Shown here: piece by piece, positions 16,442 to 24,355 of the stretch
Position numbering within the stretch: the first letter of the stretch is position 1
How the letters are laid out: every line of letters starts with the position of its first letter
Source of the DNA: an uncultured Prolixibacteraceae bacterium
Lineage (GTDB): Bacteria; Bacteroidota; Bacteroidia; Bacteroidales; Prolixibacteraceae
Direction of reading: 5' to 3'
DNA length: 49,899 nucleotides
Assembly: GCA_903834475.1 (NCBI GenBank)
Contig: CAILJH010000011.1
Location: 1-49,899, forward strand
The notes under the pieces: generated by a model
Told to the model about the DNA's origin: nothing
The model's input: the letters and a program-made list of their open reading frames with translations, nothing else
The model's database searches: none
Translations under genes and position numbers: made by a program

Positions 16442-16861
16442 TCAATACCTCTCCATTTTCGAGAAAAAGAAATCACTTTCTATTGCCGCATTTTCATCGC
16501 TGTCGGAACCATGAACCGCATTGTGCGACATCGATTCAGCATAAAGTTTACGGATGGTTCCTTCTTCAGCCTTTGCCGGATCGGTGGCACCAATCAGTTT
16601 TCTGTAATCAGCTACTGCATTATTCTTTTCCAGAATTGCGGCAACAATCGGCCCTGAACTCATAAAAGATGTTAATTCTTCATAAAACGATTTTCCGGCA
16701 TGAACGCTATAAAATTCCATAGCCTGCTGCTTGGTTAAATGCGTGAATTTCATCGCTTTTAGCTTGAACCCGGCTTCGTTAACCATCTTCAGGATTGGTC
16801 CGATGAAGTTGTTTTTAACCGCAATGGGTTTAATCATTGTAAATGTTTGGTTGCCTGACAT
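16442..16861 (-). CDS. ndk: Nucleoside diphosphate kinase
   Basis: A 139-residue enzyme that transfers the gamma phosphate of ATP to NDPs through a phospho-histidine. [18 protein letters not shown] (nucleotide entry), [38 protein letters not shown] and [12 protein letters not shown] with the active His117 are all conserved. The start at MSGNQ is chosen over a longer frame because the extra 12 residues ([12 protein letters not shown]) do not belong to the family. It is a single gene, divergent from the nrnA-like operon. Confidence 0.95.
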   Translation of the reverse strand: MSGNQTFTMIKPIAVKNNFIGPILKMVNEAGFKLKAMKFTHLTKQQAMEFYSVHAGKSFYEELTSFMSSGPIVAAILEKNNAVADYRKLIGATDPAKAEEGTIRKLYAESMSHNAVHGSDSDENAAIESDFFFSKMERY

Positions 16862-16944
16862 GTAGCTGTGTTTTTTGAATAAGTTTAATGTGAACACAAG
16901 TTAGTTAAAAATCGTTTAACTGCTCACCGCCATTGCATTATTTT

Positions 16945-16952
16945 TATCTTTG
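16945..16952 (+). promoter_or_regulatory. -7 promoter box for the nrnA-FKBP operon
   Basis: TATCTTTG fits the TAnnTTTG consensus exactly. It ends 23 nt before the TTG start codon at 16976, the same distance seen for other genes in this window. It supports both the promoter and the non-ATG start. Confidence 0.6.
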
Positions 16953-16975
16953 TGCTTTATTTTAAAAAAGATTAG

Positions 16976-18010
16976 TTGGAAAGAGTTAATACAGAAATCA
17001 TTAAAAGTTTTGAACAGCTTGTAAAGACCAGTGTGAAATCGATCGTTTTGGTTCCACACATGAATCCTGACGGAGATGCAATGGGTTCAGTTCTTGGTTT
17101 GTGGCGCGTTCTGAAGAATGCCGGATTTAAGGTTCAGGTTGTCAGTCCAACCAAGTATCCCGAGTTTTATCATTGGATGGATGGGCATGATGAAGTCATT
17201 ATTTTCAGCCATCATCCGAAACAATCGGCCAGGGCTTTGGCCGAATCAGATCTGCTGATTTGTATGGATTTTAACCAGCTTTCGAGGCTTGGCGATATGA
17301 AACCACTGGTTGAAAGTTATGAAGGAAAGAAAATTTTGATCGATCATCATCCCTATCCTGGAAATTTTACTGATTTAACTATTTCTGATATCACCTACAG
17401 TTCGACAGCCGAACTCATATTCTCGGTACTTCAATCTACTGAACTGGCGCAATACATCGACCGCGATGCTGCCACCTCATTTTTTACCGGAATCATGACT
17501 GATACTGGTTCTTTCGATTTTAGTGTTTCCAATCCCAATACTTTCGAAGTGGTTGCTCAACTCACACGGATGGGAATCGATCAGCAGTTTATTCATTCGA
17601 AAGTGTATGATAATTATTCGGCTGACCGAATGCGTCTCATGGGTTTTTGCCTGAGCAACCGAATGGTGGTTTATCCGGAGTTTCACACCGCCTGCATGTA
17701 TATTACGCTGGAAGATCAGAAAACTTTTAATTTTAAAACAGGCGACAACGAAGGGTTTGTCAATATGCCACTTTCAATAAACGGGATAATTTTTAGCGTT
17801 CTGTTTACTGAAAAGGAAAAATACATCAAGGCTTCATTTCGGTCAAAAGGCGATTTTGCTGTAAATGAGGTATCTGAAAAATATTTTAACGGTGGAGGCC
17901 ATCGCAACGCAGCCGGGGGAGAGCTTTATGCATCTTTAGCTGATACTATGGCATTGTTAGAAAGCATTTTGCCTGAATTTGATGAACGGATAAAAAGATC
18001 CATAAAATAA
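16976..18010 (+). CDS. DHH-family phosphoesterase, NrnA-like (nanoRNase/pAp phosphatase)
   Basis: A 344-residue DHH-DHHA1 protein that degrades short oligoribonucleotides and/or 3'-phosphoadenosine phosphate. Metal motifs are HMNPDGDAMGS (28-38), MDFN (~97), DHHP (123-126) and TDTGSFDFS. The DHHA1 domain ends with FNGGGHRNAAGGE. The start is TTG directly after an in-frame TAG. The next ATG would remove the first metal motif, so TTG (or the GTG at 17033) must be used, and the promoter box favours TTG. The FKBP gene starts 6 nt after the stop. Confidence 0.9.
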   Translation: MERVNTEIIKSFEQLVKTSVKSIVLVPHMNPDGDAMGSVLGLWRVLKNAGFKVQVVSPTKYPEFYHWMDGHDEVIIFSHHPKQSARALAESDLLICMDFNQLSRLGDMKPLVESYEGKKILIDHHPYPGNFTDLTISDITYSSTAELIFSVLQSTELAQYIDRDAATSFFTGIMTDTGSFDFSVSNPNTFEVVAQLTRMGIDQQFIHSKVYDNYSADRMRLMGFCLSNRMVVYPEFHTACMYITLEDQKTFNFKTGDNEGFVNMPLSINGIIFSVLFTEKEKYIKASFRSKGDFAVNEVSEKYFNGGGHRNAAGGELYASLADTMALLESILPEFDERIKRSIK

Positions 18011-18016
18011 TTGGTT

Positions 18017-18598
18017 ATGAAGATGTTGAATAGTAAAAAAGCGTTTGGTTTCGTGTTTTTCTTGTTGGTTGCATTTGTTTTTTCAGGATGTTTAAAAACT
18101 CCGGACACTACTCCAACAACAACTTACAGTGCTGAAAAAGAGAAAGTTCAGGTTAAGACCTGGTTAAAACAAATGGTTGTTAAGAAACAAAAAGTTTTGT
18201 CAATTCCTGACCACAATGGTATTGATAGTACTAAAATCGGAACCGCATTGTATTATGTTTCCGATACGACCAAAGTTGGCACGGGTAACTTGGTTAAGGT
18301 AGGAAACACGGTCACCGTGAAGTATACAGGAATGTTTCTGGATGGAAGCGTTTTTGACACATCAACTACTCACGGTGACGGTACTTTTACCTTTACTGTT
18401 ACAAATCCAACTGATCCGACCAGTCAAGTGATTTCTGGTTGGCAAGAAGCTGTTGTCTTATTGAAAACAGGTAGTTCAGCTGCTTTTCTTATTCCATCGG
18501 CGAAAGCTTATGGTCCGTCCGGATATTCCATAATTCCTCCATACACGCCATTAATTTTTATTATCAGTGTGGTCGATATCAAAACTAACTCATTATAA
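18017..18598 (+). CDS. FKBP-type peptidyl-prolyl isomerase lipoprotein (GldI-like)
   Basis: A 193-residue lipoprotein: a signal peptide with lipobox FSGC (lipidated Cys25), a linker (~27-85), then an FKBP domain (~90-193). VKVGNTVTVKYTGMFLDGSVFDTS, GWQEAVVLLKTGSSAAFLIPSAKAYG and PPYTPLIFIISVVDI are the FKBP core with its active-site aromatics. It probably assists folding of exported proteins in the periplasm. GldI of gliding Bacteroidota is a homologue of this type and is likewise found next to an nrnA-like gene. The ATG at 18017 is preferred over an upstream TTG. Confidence 0.9.
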   Translation: MKMLNSKKAFGFVFFLLVAFVFSGCLKTPDTTPTTTYSAEKEKVQVKTWLKQMVVKKQKVLSIPDHNGIDSTKIGTALYYVSDTTKVGTGNLVKVGNTVTVKYTGMFLDGSVFDTSTTHGDGTFTFTVTNPTDPTSQVISGWQEAVVLLKTGSSAAFLIPSAKAYGPSGYSIIPPYTPLIFIISVVDIKTNSL

Positions 18599-18624
18599 AT
18601 TGTACTTTCGCAAAAAAAAAATTT

Positions 18625-19185
18625 ATGAAACAATATTTGTATCTTCTTGGGTTTGCCTTTTTGCTTTCCGGAATTTATACTTCATGTAAACCGGATACCC
18701 TGACTGCTTTACATGATAATGAGGTTATTGCGCAGGATAAATACGTGAAAAATCATACCCTGACTAAATTCAAAGATGTTTCTGGAATTTTCTTCAAGGA
18801 CAGTATCAAAGGAACCGGCGATACCATTAAATCGGGTTATAAAGTAATGTTGTATTTCAAAATTACTTTGCTCGACGGAACGGTATGTTTTACTACTCAA
18901 GATGCTGCTGGCCGGAATTATGAAGAATTTCCATTTTATGTTGATGTAAGCAATACGACTGTAAATCTGCAGTATGTTCAGCAAATTGCTGGTCTACATC
19001 ATGGCATGAAGAAAATGCAGGTTGGAGGAACGGCATTTATGGTAATTCCTTCGGAACTGGCATTTAAAGCGGTTGACACTAACGTTGGATATCTAATTAT
19101 TCCTCGTTTTTCAACTTTGCTGGCCACAGTCTATGTCAAAAAAGCGTATTCTCCTGCACAACAACTGGCGCAGCAACAGCAATAA
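18625..19185 (+). CDS. Divergent FKBP-like lipoprotein
   Basis: A 186-residue lipoprotein with lipobox YTSC (Cys21), clearly related to its upstream neighbour. Its FKBP-like core runs from IKSGYKVMLYFKITLLDGTVCFTT to LIIPRFSTLLATVYVKKA, with AGLHHGMKKMQVGGTAFMVIPSELAF in the middle. Several positions that are aromatic or acidic in active FKBPs are changed (LDGT followed by VCF instead of a VFD type). The insert NYEEFPFYVDVSNTTVNLQYV is longer than usual, so it may be a chaperone or binding paralogue with little isomerase activity. It ends the operon, and a terminator follows. Confidence 0.8.
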   Translation: MKQYLYLLGFAFLLSGIYTSCKPDTLTALHDNEVIAQDKYVKNHTLTKFKDVSGIFFKDSIKGTGDTIKSGYKVMLYFKITLLDGTVCFTTQDAAGRNYEEFPFYVDVSNTTVNLQYVQQIAGLHHGMKKMQVGGTAFMVIPSELAFKAVDTNVGYLIIPRFSTLLATVYVKKAYSPAQQLAQQQQ

Positions 19186-19209
19186 AGTTATATTCTTTCG
19201 ATATTATTG

Positions 19210-19247
19210 TCCCGCGATAACCTGATGGTTTCCCGTGGGATTTTTTT
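19210..19247 (+). terminator. Probable terminator of the nrnA-FKBP operon
   Basis: A 7-bp stem with one G-T pair (TCCCGCG at 19210-19216 with CGTGGGA at 19234-19240) is followed by seven T bases. The loop is 17 nt. Confidence 0.65.
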
Positions 19248-19332
19248 ATATGCAACTTGAACTCTGCACCAATGTTTGCCGATACTTTTTACTTTTGTCA
19301 TATTACTTTTTTCTTTTTCCATCTTACTTTTT

Positions 19333-20409
19333 ATGAGCAAATCTGAATTGTTAAAAAAACTGTTGCCTGGATTCATTCCGTTGTTTGTATTTATTGCAAT
19401 CGACGAGATATGGGGAACCCGGGCTGGTTTGGTTGCTGCACTTGTAATTGGAGTAGGCGAGATGGTCTGGATTTGGATTAGGGAGAAACGCTTCGATGGT
19501 TTCGTTTTGGTAGATACCGGTCTGCTGATTGTTCTTGGAACAGTTTCTATCGTATTGGATAACGATATTTTCTTTAAACTCAAACCAGGCTTAGTCGAAT
19601 TGATACTTTGCGCTGTACTTGCTATTTCGGGGTTCTCAAAACTGAATATCATCGGACTGATGACTCAGCGCTATATGAAAGACATGGAAATCAATGAGCA
19701 GCAGATGAGTCAGTTCCGGAAAACATTAAAGCTTTTGTTCTCCGTTTTTCTGGTTCATACCTTGCTTGTTTTTTACTCCGCTTTTTATTTGTCAAACGAA
19801 GCCTGGGCATTTATTAGCGGTGGATTATTTTATATTTTATTTGGCTTTGTTTTCGGATACGAATTCATAAAGCAGAAACTTAATCGCAATAAAAAAGTGG
19901 TGTTTGCTGATGATGAAGAATGGTTGCCAATTGTTAATGAGGAAGGTGGAGTCATAGGAAAAGCTCCGCGGTCAGTTTGCCATCGGGGAGAAAAGTTGCT
20001 GCATCCGGTTGTTCATCTCCATGTTTTAAACAATCAAAAGCACATCTACCTGCAGAAGCGGCCGATGAACAAACTGGTTCAGCCGGGAAAATGGGACACC
20101 GCTGTTGGCGGGCACATTTCATTTGGAGAAACGCTTGAAACTGCGCTGAAACGCGAATCCTGGGAGGAGATTGGTTTGACTGATTTTAAAGCCCGGCTGG
20201 TGAAAACCTACCGTTGGAACAGCGATATTGAATCCGAATTGGTTTATATGTTTGTCAGCCATGATTTTACATCCATTCACCTTCATTCTGATGAAGTTAA
20301 AGAAGGACGTTTCTGGACTTCCAAACAAATTGAAATGAATATCGGTAAAGGTGTTTTTACACCAAATTTCGAGGATGAATACCAGATCCTCAGGCATGAA
20401 AATTTCTAA
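19333..20409 (+). CDS. Fusion of a six-helix membrane domain (YciB/septation-protein-like) and a Nudix hydrolase
   Basis: The first ~180 residues (counting from the ATG at 19333) hold about six membrane helices. The opening is ELLKKLLPGFIPLFVFIAIDEIWGTRAGLVAALVIG, reminiscent of the YciB/intracellular septation protein A family. Residues ~195-358 are a cytosolic Nudix domain of the isopentenyl-diphosphate-isomerase-like branch. It includes SVCHRGEKLLHPVVHLHVL, LQKRP, QPGKWDTAVGGHI and a full Nudix box with GETLETALKRESWEEIGL (~263-282). The Nudix substrate is unknown. A TTG 57 nt upstream would add a poorly conserved stretch and is rejected. Its last 4 nt overlap the convergent CDGSH gene. 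Confidence 0.85.
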   Translation: MSKSELLKKLLPGFIPLFVFIAIDEIWGTRAGLVAALVIGVGEMVWIWIREKRFDGFVLVDTGLLIVLGTVSIVLDNDIFFKLKPGLVELILCAVLAISGFSKLNIIGLMTQRYMKDMEINEQQMSQFRKTLKLLFSVFLVHTLLVFYSAFYLSNEAWAFISGGLFYILFGFVFGYEFIKQKLNRNKKVVFADDEEWLPIVNEEGGVIGKAPRSVCHRGEKLLHPVVHLHVLNNQKHIYLQKRPMNKLVQPGKWDTAVGGHISFGETLETALKRESWEEIGLTDFKARLVKTYRWNSDIESELVYMFVSHDFTSIHLHSDEVKEGRFWTSKQIEMNIGKGVFTPNFEDEYQILRHENF

Positions 20410-20642
20410 AGTGATTTGTGTGCGCCGTCGCAGTATGGCGGATTTTTCGATTGCTTGCACTGGCACAACCATGCATCTTGTTTTTCAGCAAGCTTAAAAA
20501 GTACGGGTGTAAATTTAGTTCCGTTGTGCGATCCGTCACAAAATGGTTGATTGGTGCTTCTGCCACATGAACACCAGGCAAAAAATCCGGGTTCGAGAGT
20601 TACAAGTGCAGGTTCTTTTGCTACAATGATTGGTTTTTCCAT
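20406..20642 (-). CDS. CDGSH iron-sulfur domain protein
   Basis: A 78-residue protein with two complete mitoNEET-type motifs. The first is CSCGRSTNQPFCDGSH (~24-39) and the second CQCKQSKNPPYCDGAH (~60-75). Each supplies three Cys and one His for a 2Fe-2S cluster, so the monomer probably carries two clusters. The protein has no signal peptide and should be cytosolic. Bacterial members may act in iron-sulfur or redox handling, but no substrate is known. It lies 11 nt from the end of a small exported protein gene on the same strand. Confidence 0.9.
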   Translation of the reverse strand: MEKPIIVAKEPALVTLEPGFFAWCSCGRSTNQPFCDGSHNGTKFTPVLFKLAEKQDAWLCQCKQSKNPPYCDGAHKSL

Positions 20643-20653
20643 GGATTTAATAT

Positions 20654-21016
20654 TTAATTTAATTGAAAAATTTGCGGATTAAATGGATAGACTTCAACAC
20701 TATTTGCCAAGAAGGTAGGATACAGAATCAGATTCTTACCAGGAACAAAATCAATATCTGCAGTGTTTTTCTTACCCATCGTACTAAGTAACTTAATCGA
20801 TTCGGTTTCTTTGGTAATGAAAATCCGGCCTTCCTCGTTCGAATAAATGAAATTGTCATCTTTCATTTTTCCCAGTCCGCCAATTCCACCACAGTTTTCG
20901 ATAATAACCTTGATCTGAACACCCTCAATGGTCGTCCAAGGCTTGGTAAGGGTCATGGCAAACAATGAAGTGTTGAATATCAGCAAGATGCCTATGTAAA
21001 AGAATATTCGTGTCAT
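20654..21016 (-). CDS. Short exported protein resembling the last blades of an SMP-30-type beta-propeller (probable internally deleted remnant)
   Basis: A 120-residue protein with a signal peptide (MTRIFFYIGILLIFNTSLFA). The segment GLGKMKDDNFIYSNEEGRIFITKETESIKLL, then NTADIDFVPGKNLILYPTFLANSVEVYPF, looks like the closing blades of the ~300-residue SMP-30/gluconolactonase-like propellers of Bacteroidota. There the end reads like AADI...VYVPTFF.N.VVAY. The central ~180 residues expected of such a propeller are missing, so this is either a remnant or a fragment adapted to another use. Transcription continues towards the CDGSH gene 11 nt downstream. The link rests on remembered family patterns. 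Confidence 0.55.
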   Translation of the reverse strand: MTRIFFYIGILLIFNTSLFAMTLTKPWTTIEGVQIKVIIENCGGIGGLGKMKDDNFIYSNEEGRIFITKETESIKLLSTMGKKNTADIDFVPGKNLILYPTFLANSVEVYPFNPQIFQLN

Positions 21017-21098
21017 GGAATATATTTGTAAATTTGATTTTATAATATTAGAAACAATACAAGTTCGAAATAGTTAAGATAAACGCAAAAATAAATCA

Positions 21099-22220
21099 AT
21101 GAAATTATTCGTAAGCTGTTTGATCTGCCTGATTTTGGCAGGCCACTCTGTAGAGGCTAAGAAGCATAAGTTGTTTGTTGGAACCTACACAAAAGGTCCG
21201 GCAAATGGTATTTTTTTATATTCGTTCAATGATCAGAGCGGTAAGCTGAAAAACTTAAAAAAGCCGGTTGTAATCAATAATCCATCCTACCTGACTATAT
21301 CAGCTAACAAAAAAAACCTTTATGCAGTAAGTGAAGTTGATGATGTAGCCAAAGGTCATAGTGGTGGTGTTTCATCCTATTCTATTGATACAGACGGCAA
21401 ATTGACTTTGATGAATGAGGTATTGACCAATGGTCCGGATCCTTGTCATGTTTCCATTTCGCCTGATGGTAAAAAGCTTGTGGCATCGAATTATTCAGGC
21501 GGAAATTTATCACTTTTTGATATTCTTCCTGACGGCAGTCTTTCAGAAATGGTACAGCGTATTCAGCATGAAGGCAGCGGACCATTTCCGGACCGGCAGA
21601 CGCACGCTCACGCCCACTCAGCAAAGTTCGATCCGTCGGGTAAATTTTTGTATGCAGCCGATCTTGGAATTGACGAATTCAAAATTTATAATTCGCCTCC
21701 CGGAGATAAGATTTATACACCAGCTTCCCAACCTTTCGTAAAACTTCCTCCCGGCTCCGGACCCCGCCATTTCGATTTTTCGGCAGATGGCAATTATATT
21801 TACTTAATTAACGAGTTAAATTCAACCATCACCGTTTTGCAACGGTATGGAAATACCTGGAAATCGCTTCAAACCATCAAAACCTTGCCAAAAGAATTTT
21901 CAGGAGAAAGTTGGTGCGCCGATATTCATTTGTCGCCAGATGGACGGTTTGTTTACGGATCGAACCGTGGTCATAACAGCATTTCAGTTTTTAAACGCGA
22001 TCCGATTAGCGGAAGGTTGGAAATGATTCAAACTATTCCGGTGGAAGGAAACTGGCCACGTAATTTCGCTATCGACCCAAGTGGTAATTTTTTATTGGCA
22101 GCCAACCAGAAAAGCAATGATATTACGGTTTTTAGGGTGGATAAACTCTCCGGAAAACTTAGGTACACTGGTATAAAAGTACCAAACCAATCACCGGTTT
22201 GTCTGCAGTTTCTGAAATAA
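21099..22220 (+). CDS. Exported lactonase-family seven-bladed propeller (6-phosphogluconolactonase-like)
   Basis: A 373-residue protein with a signal peptide (cleavage near VEA, residue ~20) followed by the lactonase (YbhE/Pgl-type) propeller. Characteristic pieces are LFVGTYTKGPANGIFLYSF at the start, NPSYLTISANKKNLYAVSE, GPDPCHVSISPDGKKLVASNYSGG, HAHSAKFDPSGKFLYAADLG and GPRHFDFSADGNYIYLINE, with NWPRNFAIDPSGNFLLAANQ near the end. Cytosolic homologues hydrolyse 6-phosphogluconolactone. The signal peptide implies that this one acts in the periplasm or outside, so its substrate is probably a free aldonolactone or another cyclic ester. Confidence 0.88.
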   Translation: MKLFVSCLICLILAGHSVEAKKHKLFVGTYTKGPANGIFLYSFNDQSGKLKNLKKPVVINNPSYLTISANKKNLYAVSEVDDVAKGHSGGVSSYSIDTDGKLTLMNEVLTNGPDPCHVSISPDGKKLVASNYSGGNLSLFDILPDGSLSEMVQRIQHEGSGPFPDRQTHAHAHSAKFDPSGKFLYAADLGIDEFKIYNSPPGDKIYTPASQPFVKLPPGSGPRHFDFSADGNYIYLINELNSTITVLQRYGNTWKSLQTIKTLPKEFSGESWCADIHLSPDGRFVYGSNRGHNSISVFKRDPISGRLEMIQTIPVEGNWPRNFAIDPSGNFLLAANQKSNDITVFRVDKLSGKLRYTGIKVPNQSPVCLQFLK

Positions 22221-22240
22221 TGGATTCTGCAAATTGTGCT

Positions 22241-22855
22241 TTAACTTTTTATCAGCCGGATAAATTCTTCCCTTGTAGCAACCCGTTCAAATGCGCCGGT
22301 AAAGTCGGAAGTAGTGGTGGTTGAATTTTGTTTCTGAACGCCGCGCATTTGCATGCAGAGGTGCTGAGCTTCAATAACGACGGCTACTCCCAGTGGATTC
22401 AGTGTATTTTGAATACATTCTTTGATTTGTGTGGTCAGACGTTCCTGTACCTGGAGACGTCGTGCATAAGCATCAACCACGCGCGCAATTTTGCTGAGGC
22501 CGGTGATGTATCCATTGGGAATATATCCAATATGCGCTTTGCCAATAAACGGCAGCATGTGATGTTCACACATCGAATATAGCTCGATGTCCTTCACGAT
22601 AACCATCTGCTTGTAATCTTGCTTAAACTTGGCTGAATTTAAAATTTCCTCAGGATCCTGTTCATAGCCCTGAAGTAAAAATTGCATTGACTTGGCGACA
22701 CGCACCGGAGTTTGAATCAATCCCTCGCGGCTGGAATCCTCGCCCAGTAAATCGATTATTTTTTTATAGTATTCGCTCAGTTTTTCGGTGGTTTCCGGAT
22801 CAAATTTTTCCACTTTCCGGTAGTTCCCGCCTTCCGCATTCAATGAAAATTCCAT
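22241..22855 (-). CDS. folE: GTP cyclohydrolase I
   Basis: A 204-residue enzyme opening the folate/tetrahydrobiopterin route by converting GTP to dihydroneopterin triphosphate. Zinc ligands are Cys96 and His99 in [10 protein letters not shown] and Cys167 in [15 protein letters not shown]-like [36 protein letters not shown] and the closing [15 protein letters not shown] are conserved. It is a single gene and has one of the few clear Shine-Dalgarno sequences here (AAGGAG, 22861-22866). A REPIN-like repeat pair lies about 65 nt upstream. Confidence 0.96.
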   Translation of the reverse strand: MEFSLNAEGGNYRKVEKFDPETTEKLSEYYKKIIDLLGEDSSREGLIQTPVRVAKSMQFLLQGYEQDPEEILNSAKFKQDYKQMVIVKDIELYSMCEHHMLPFIGKAHIGYIPNGYITGLSKIARVVDAYARRLQVQERLTTQIKECIQNTLNPLGVAVVIEAQHLCMQMRGVQKQNSTTTTSDFTGAFERVATREEFIRLIKS

Positions 22856-22860
22856 GGTGA

Positions 22861-22866
22861 CTCCTT
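22861..22866 (-). promoter_or_regulatory. Strong Shine-Dalgarno site of folE
   Basis: AAGGAG lies 5 nt before the ATG on the minus strand. Such a site is unusual because most genes in this window lack a recognisable Shine-Dalgarno sequence. It fixes the folE start at 22855. Confidence 0.7.
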
Positions 22867-22920
22867 TCTAACTTTATATTAAGTTTTAACAGTTTCGCAT
22901 TAATGAAGAATCGACACAGC

Positions 22921-22984
22921 GTCATGCCGAACTTGTTTCGGCATCCCCAAATAAGACGAGACCCTGAAACAAGTTCAGGGTGAC
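22921..22984. repeat. REPIN-like pair of palindromes, copy 2
   Basis: Two hairpins share the CTTGT/ACAAG loop of the pair at 11095-11174. One is at 22924-22944 (8-bp stem ATGCCGAA/TTCGGCAT) and the other at 22962-22980 (7-bp stem CCCTGAA/TTCAGGG). GTCA lies outside the first and TGAC outside the second, so the whole unit is an inverted pair. Confidence 0.7.
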
Positions 22985-23241
22985 TGATGATCGACAACAT
23001 CAAGTTAACACAGCATCAGGATGTAAAGGTAGCAAGTTCAGTCTTAGATGTATTCTGAATCAATAGTTTTATCCTGAAATGATCTAAAATCAACGCATTC
23101 AGGCACTTGAAAATTCGGGTTGAAAAGTGTAAATAAAAGTTAATTTTTTCTGCGATTTGATGCAATATATCACGCTTTTGCAAGTTAGTATTACCGAAAA
23201 CGATGTCTCAGAAAATTAACCAACGTTAATTGATTTCTCTT
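22985..23241. other. Intergenic region upstream of hldD
   Basis: This is the rest of the 386-bp gap between the divergent folE and hldD genes. Apart from the repeat pair just before it, I see only AT-rich sequence likely to hold the hldD promoter. No consensus -7 box is evident. Confidence 0.4.
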
Positions 23242-24207
23242 ATGATTGTAGTTACCGGAGCAGCTGGTTTTATTGGAAGTTATGTGGTAGGGAAGCTAAA
23301 CAGTGAAGGTTATACAGACATTGTTATCGTTGATAAATACGACGATCCCCTCAAGTTTCAGAATTACAACTCAAAAATCTATTCGGAAATAGTTGATCGG
23401 GATACTTTCTTCGATTGGCTTGCCGATCATGAGCAGTCTGTCCGGATGATTATCCATTTGGGTGCCCGAACCGACACGGTTGGACAAGAGGCCGAAATTT
23501 ACCAGGAACTTAATCTCATATATTCTCAGAAAATCTGGAATGCCTGCATTCAGTATGATTTGCCATTGATTTATGCCTCTTCGGCATCAACTTATGGTGA
23601 CGGCAACCAGGGATTCGACGATGACCATTCATTAATTCCTGAACTGAAGCCTTTGAATTTATACGCGAAGTCGAAGCATGATTTTGATTGCTGGGCTCTC
23701 GAACAGCGGCAACAGCCTTCCTTCTGGGCCGGATTAAAATTCTTCAATGTTTTTGGTCCGAATGAGTATCACAAAGACCGCATGGCCTCGGTTATTTTTC
23801 AGGCATTCAATACCATTTCTGAAACCGGAAAAATGGATCTTTTCCGTTCACACCATTCTGATTTCGAAGACGGAGAGCAGTCGCGCGATTTTATCTATGT
23901 GGAAGATATCGCCAAAGTGATTCTGTTTTTCATGAATCACCGCAAAGATTCAGGTGTTTACAATGTGGGTACCGGCGAAGCCCGTTCGTATCTCAGCTTA
24001 ACCAAAGCAGTTTTTAAATCGATGAGAAAAGATGAGGAAATTGGCTTTGTTGATACTCCGGAAGATCTGCGTGGCAAATATCAGTATTACACCTGCGCGA
24101 ATATTCAGAAATTGAAGCGTGTAGGTTACAACGAACCATTTTTCAGTCTCGAACTTGGTATTGAAGAGTATGTTCAAAATTACCTGACTCCGGGTTTGCG
24201 GTATTAG
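23242..24207 (+). CDS. hldD: ADP-L-glycero-D-manno-heptose 6-epimerase
   Basis: A 321-residue SDR epimerase producing the heptose donor for the lipopolysaccharide inner core. The Rossmann motif is TGAAGFIGSYVV (~5-16), and HLGARTDT follows. The SASTYG strand and YAKSKHDFD supply the catalytic Ser and Tyr-x-x-x-Lys. FFNVFGPNEYHKDRMASVIF is diagnostic for the HldD/RfaD subfamily. The ATG at 23242 is chosen over an in-frame TTG at 23230 because the Rossmann strand begins directly after it. No other heptose genes are adjacent. Confidence 0.92.
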   Translation: MIVVTGAAGFIGSYVVGKLNSEGYTDIVIVDKYDDPLKFQNYNSKIYSEIVDRDTFFDWLADHEQSVRMIIHLGARTDTVGQEAEIYQELNLIYSQKIWNACIQYDLPLIYASSASTYGDGNQGFDDDHSLIPELKPLNLYAKSKHDFDCWALEQRQQPSFWAGLKFFNVFGPNEYHKDRMASVIFQAFNTISETGKMDLFRSHHSDFEDGEQSRDFIYVEDIAKVILFFMNHRKDSGVYNVGTGEARSYLSLTKAVFKSMRKDEEIGFVDTPEDLRGKYQYYTCANIQKLKRVGYNEPFFSLELGIEEYVQNYLTPGLRY

Positions 24208-24219
24208 CCAAACAATTCT

Positions 24220-24320
24220 GTCATTTGTTGTCATTTGCTTCGCGTCATTAATTGACATTTGCTTTCTCATTTTTCACCATCAATGACTAAAAATGACCAT
24301 CAATGACCAATATTGACATT
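24220..24320. repeat. Short-motif array: GTCATTTG on the left, CAATGAC/AATGAC on the right
   Basis: The left half has GTCATTTG at 24220 and 24230 and GTCATT at 24244. The right half has repeats of ATCAATGAC and AAATGACC, which are the complementary sense, so the array is an overall imperfect inverted repeat. It fills the gap between the convergent hldD and yaaA genes. Similar TCATTTG/CAATGAC strings occur as dispersed intergenic sequences in Bacteroidota (recollection). Confidence 0.55.
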
Positions 24321-24355
24321 GATCTTCTTGAGGAGACTCTTTGAGTTCTGCCTTT

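Noticed and set aside
19188..19652. 154-residue open frame opposite the Nudix fusion
   Set aside because: Antisense to a membrane-coding region; low-complexity Ser/Thr/Lys protein typical of a reversed hydrophobic segment.
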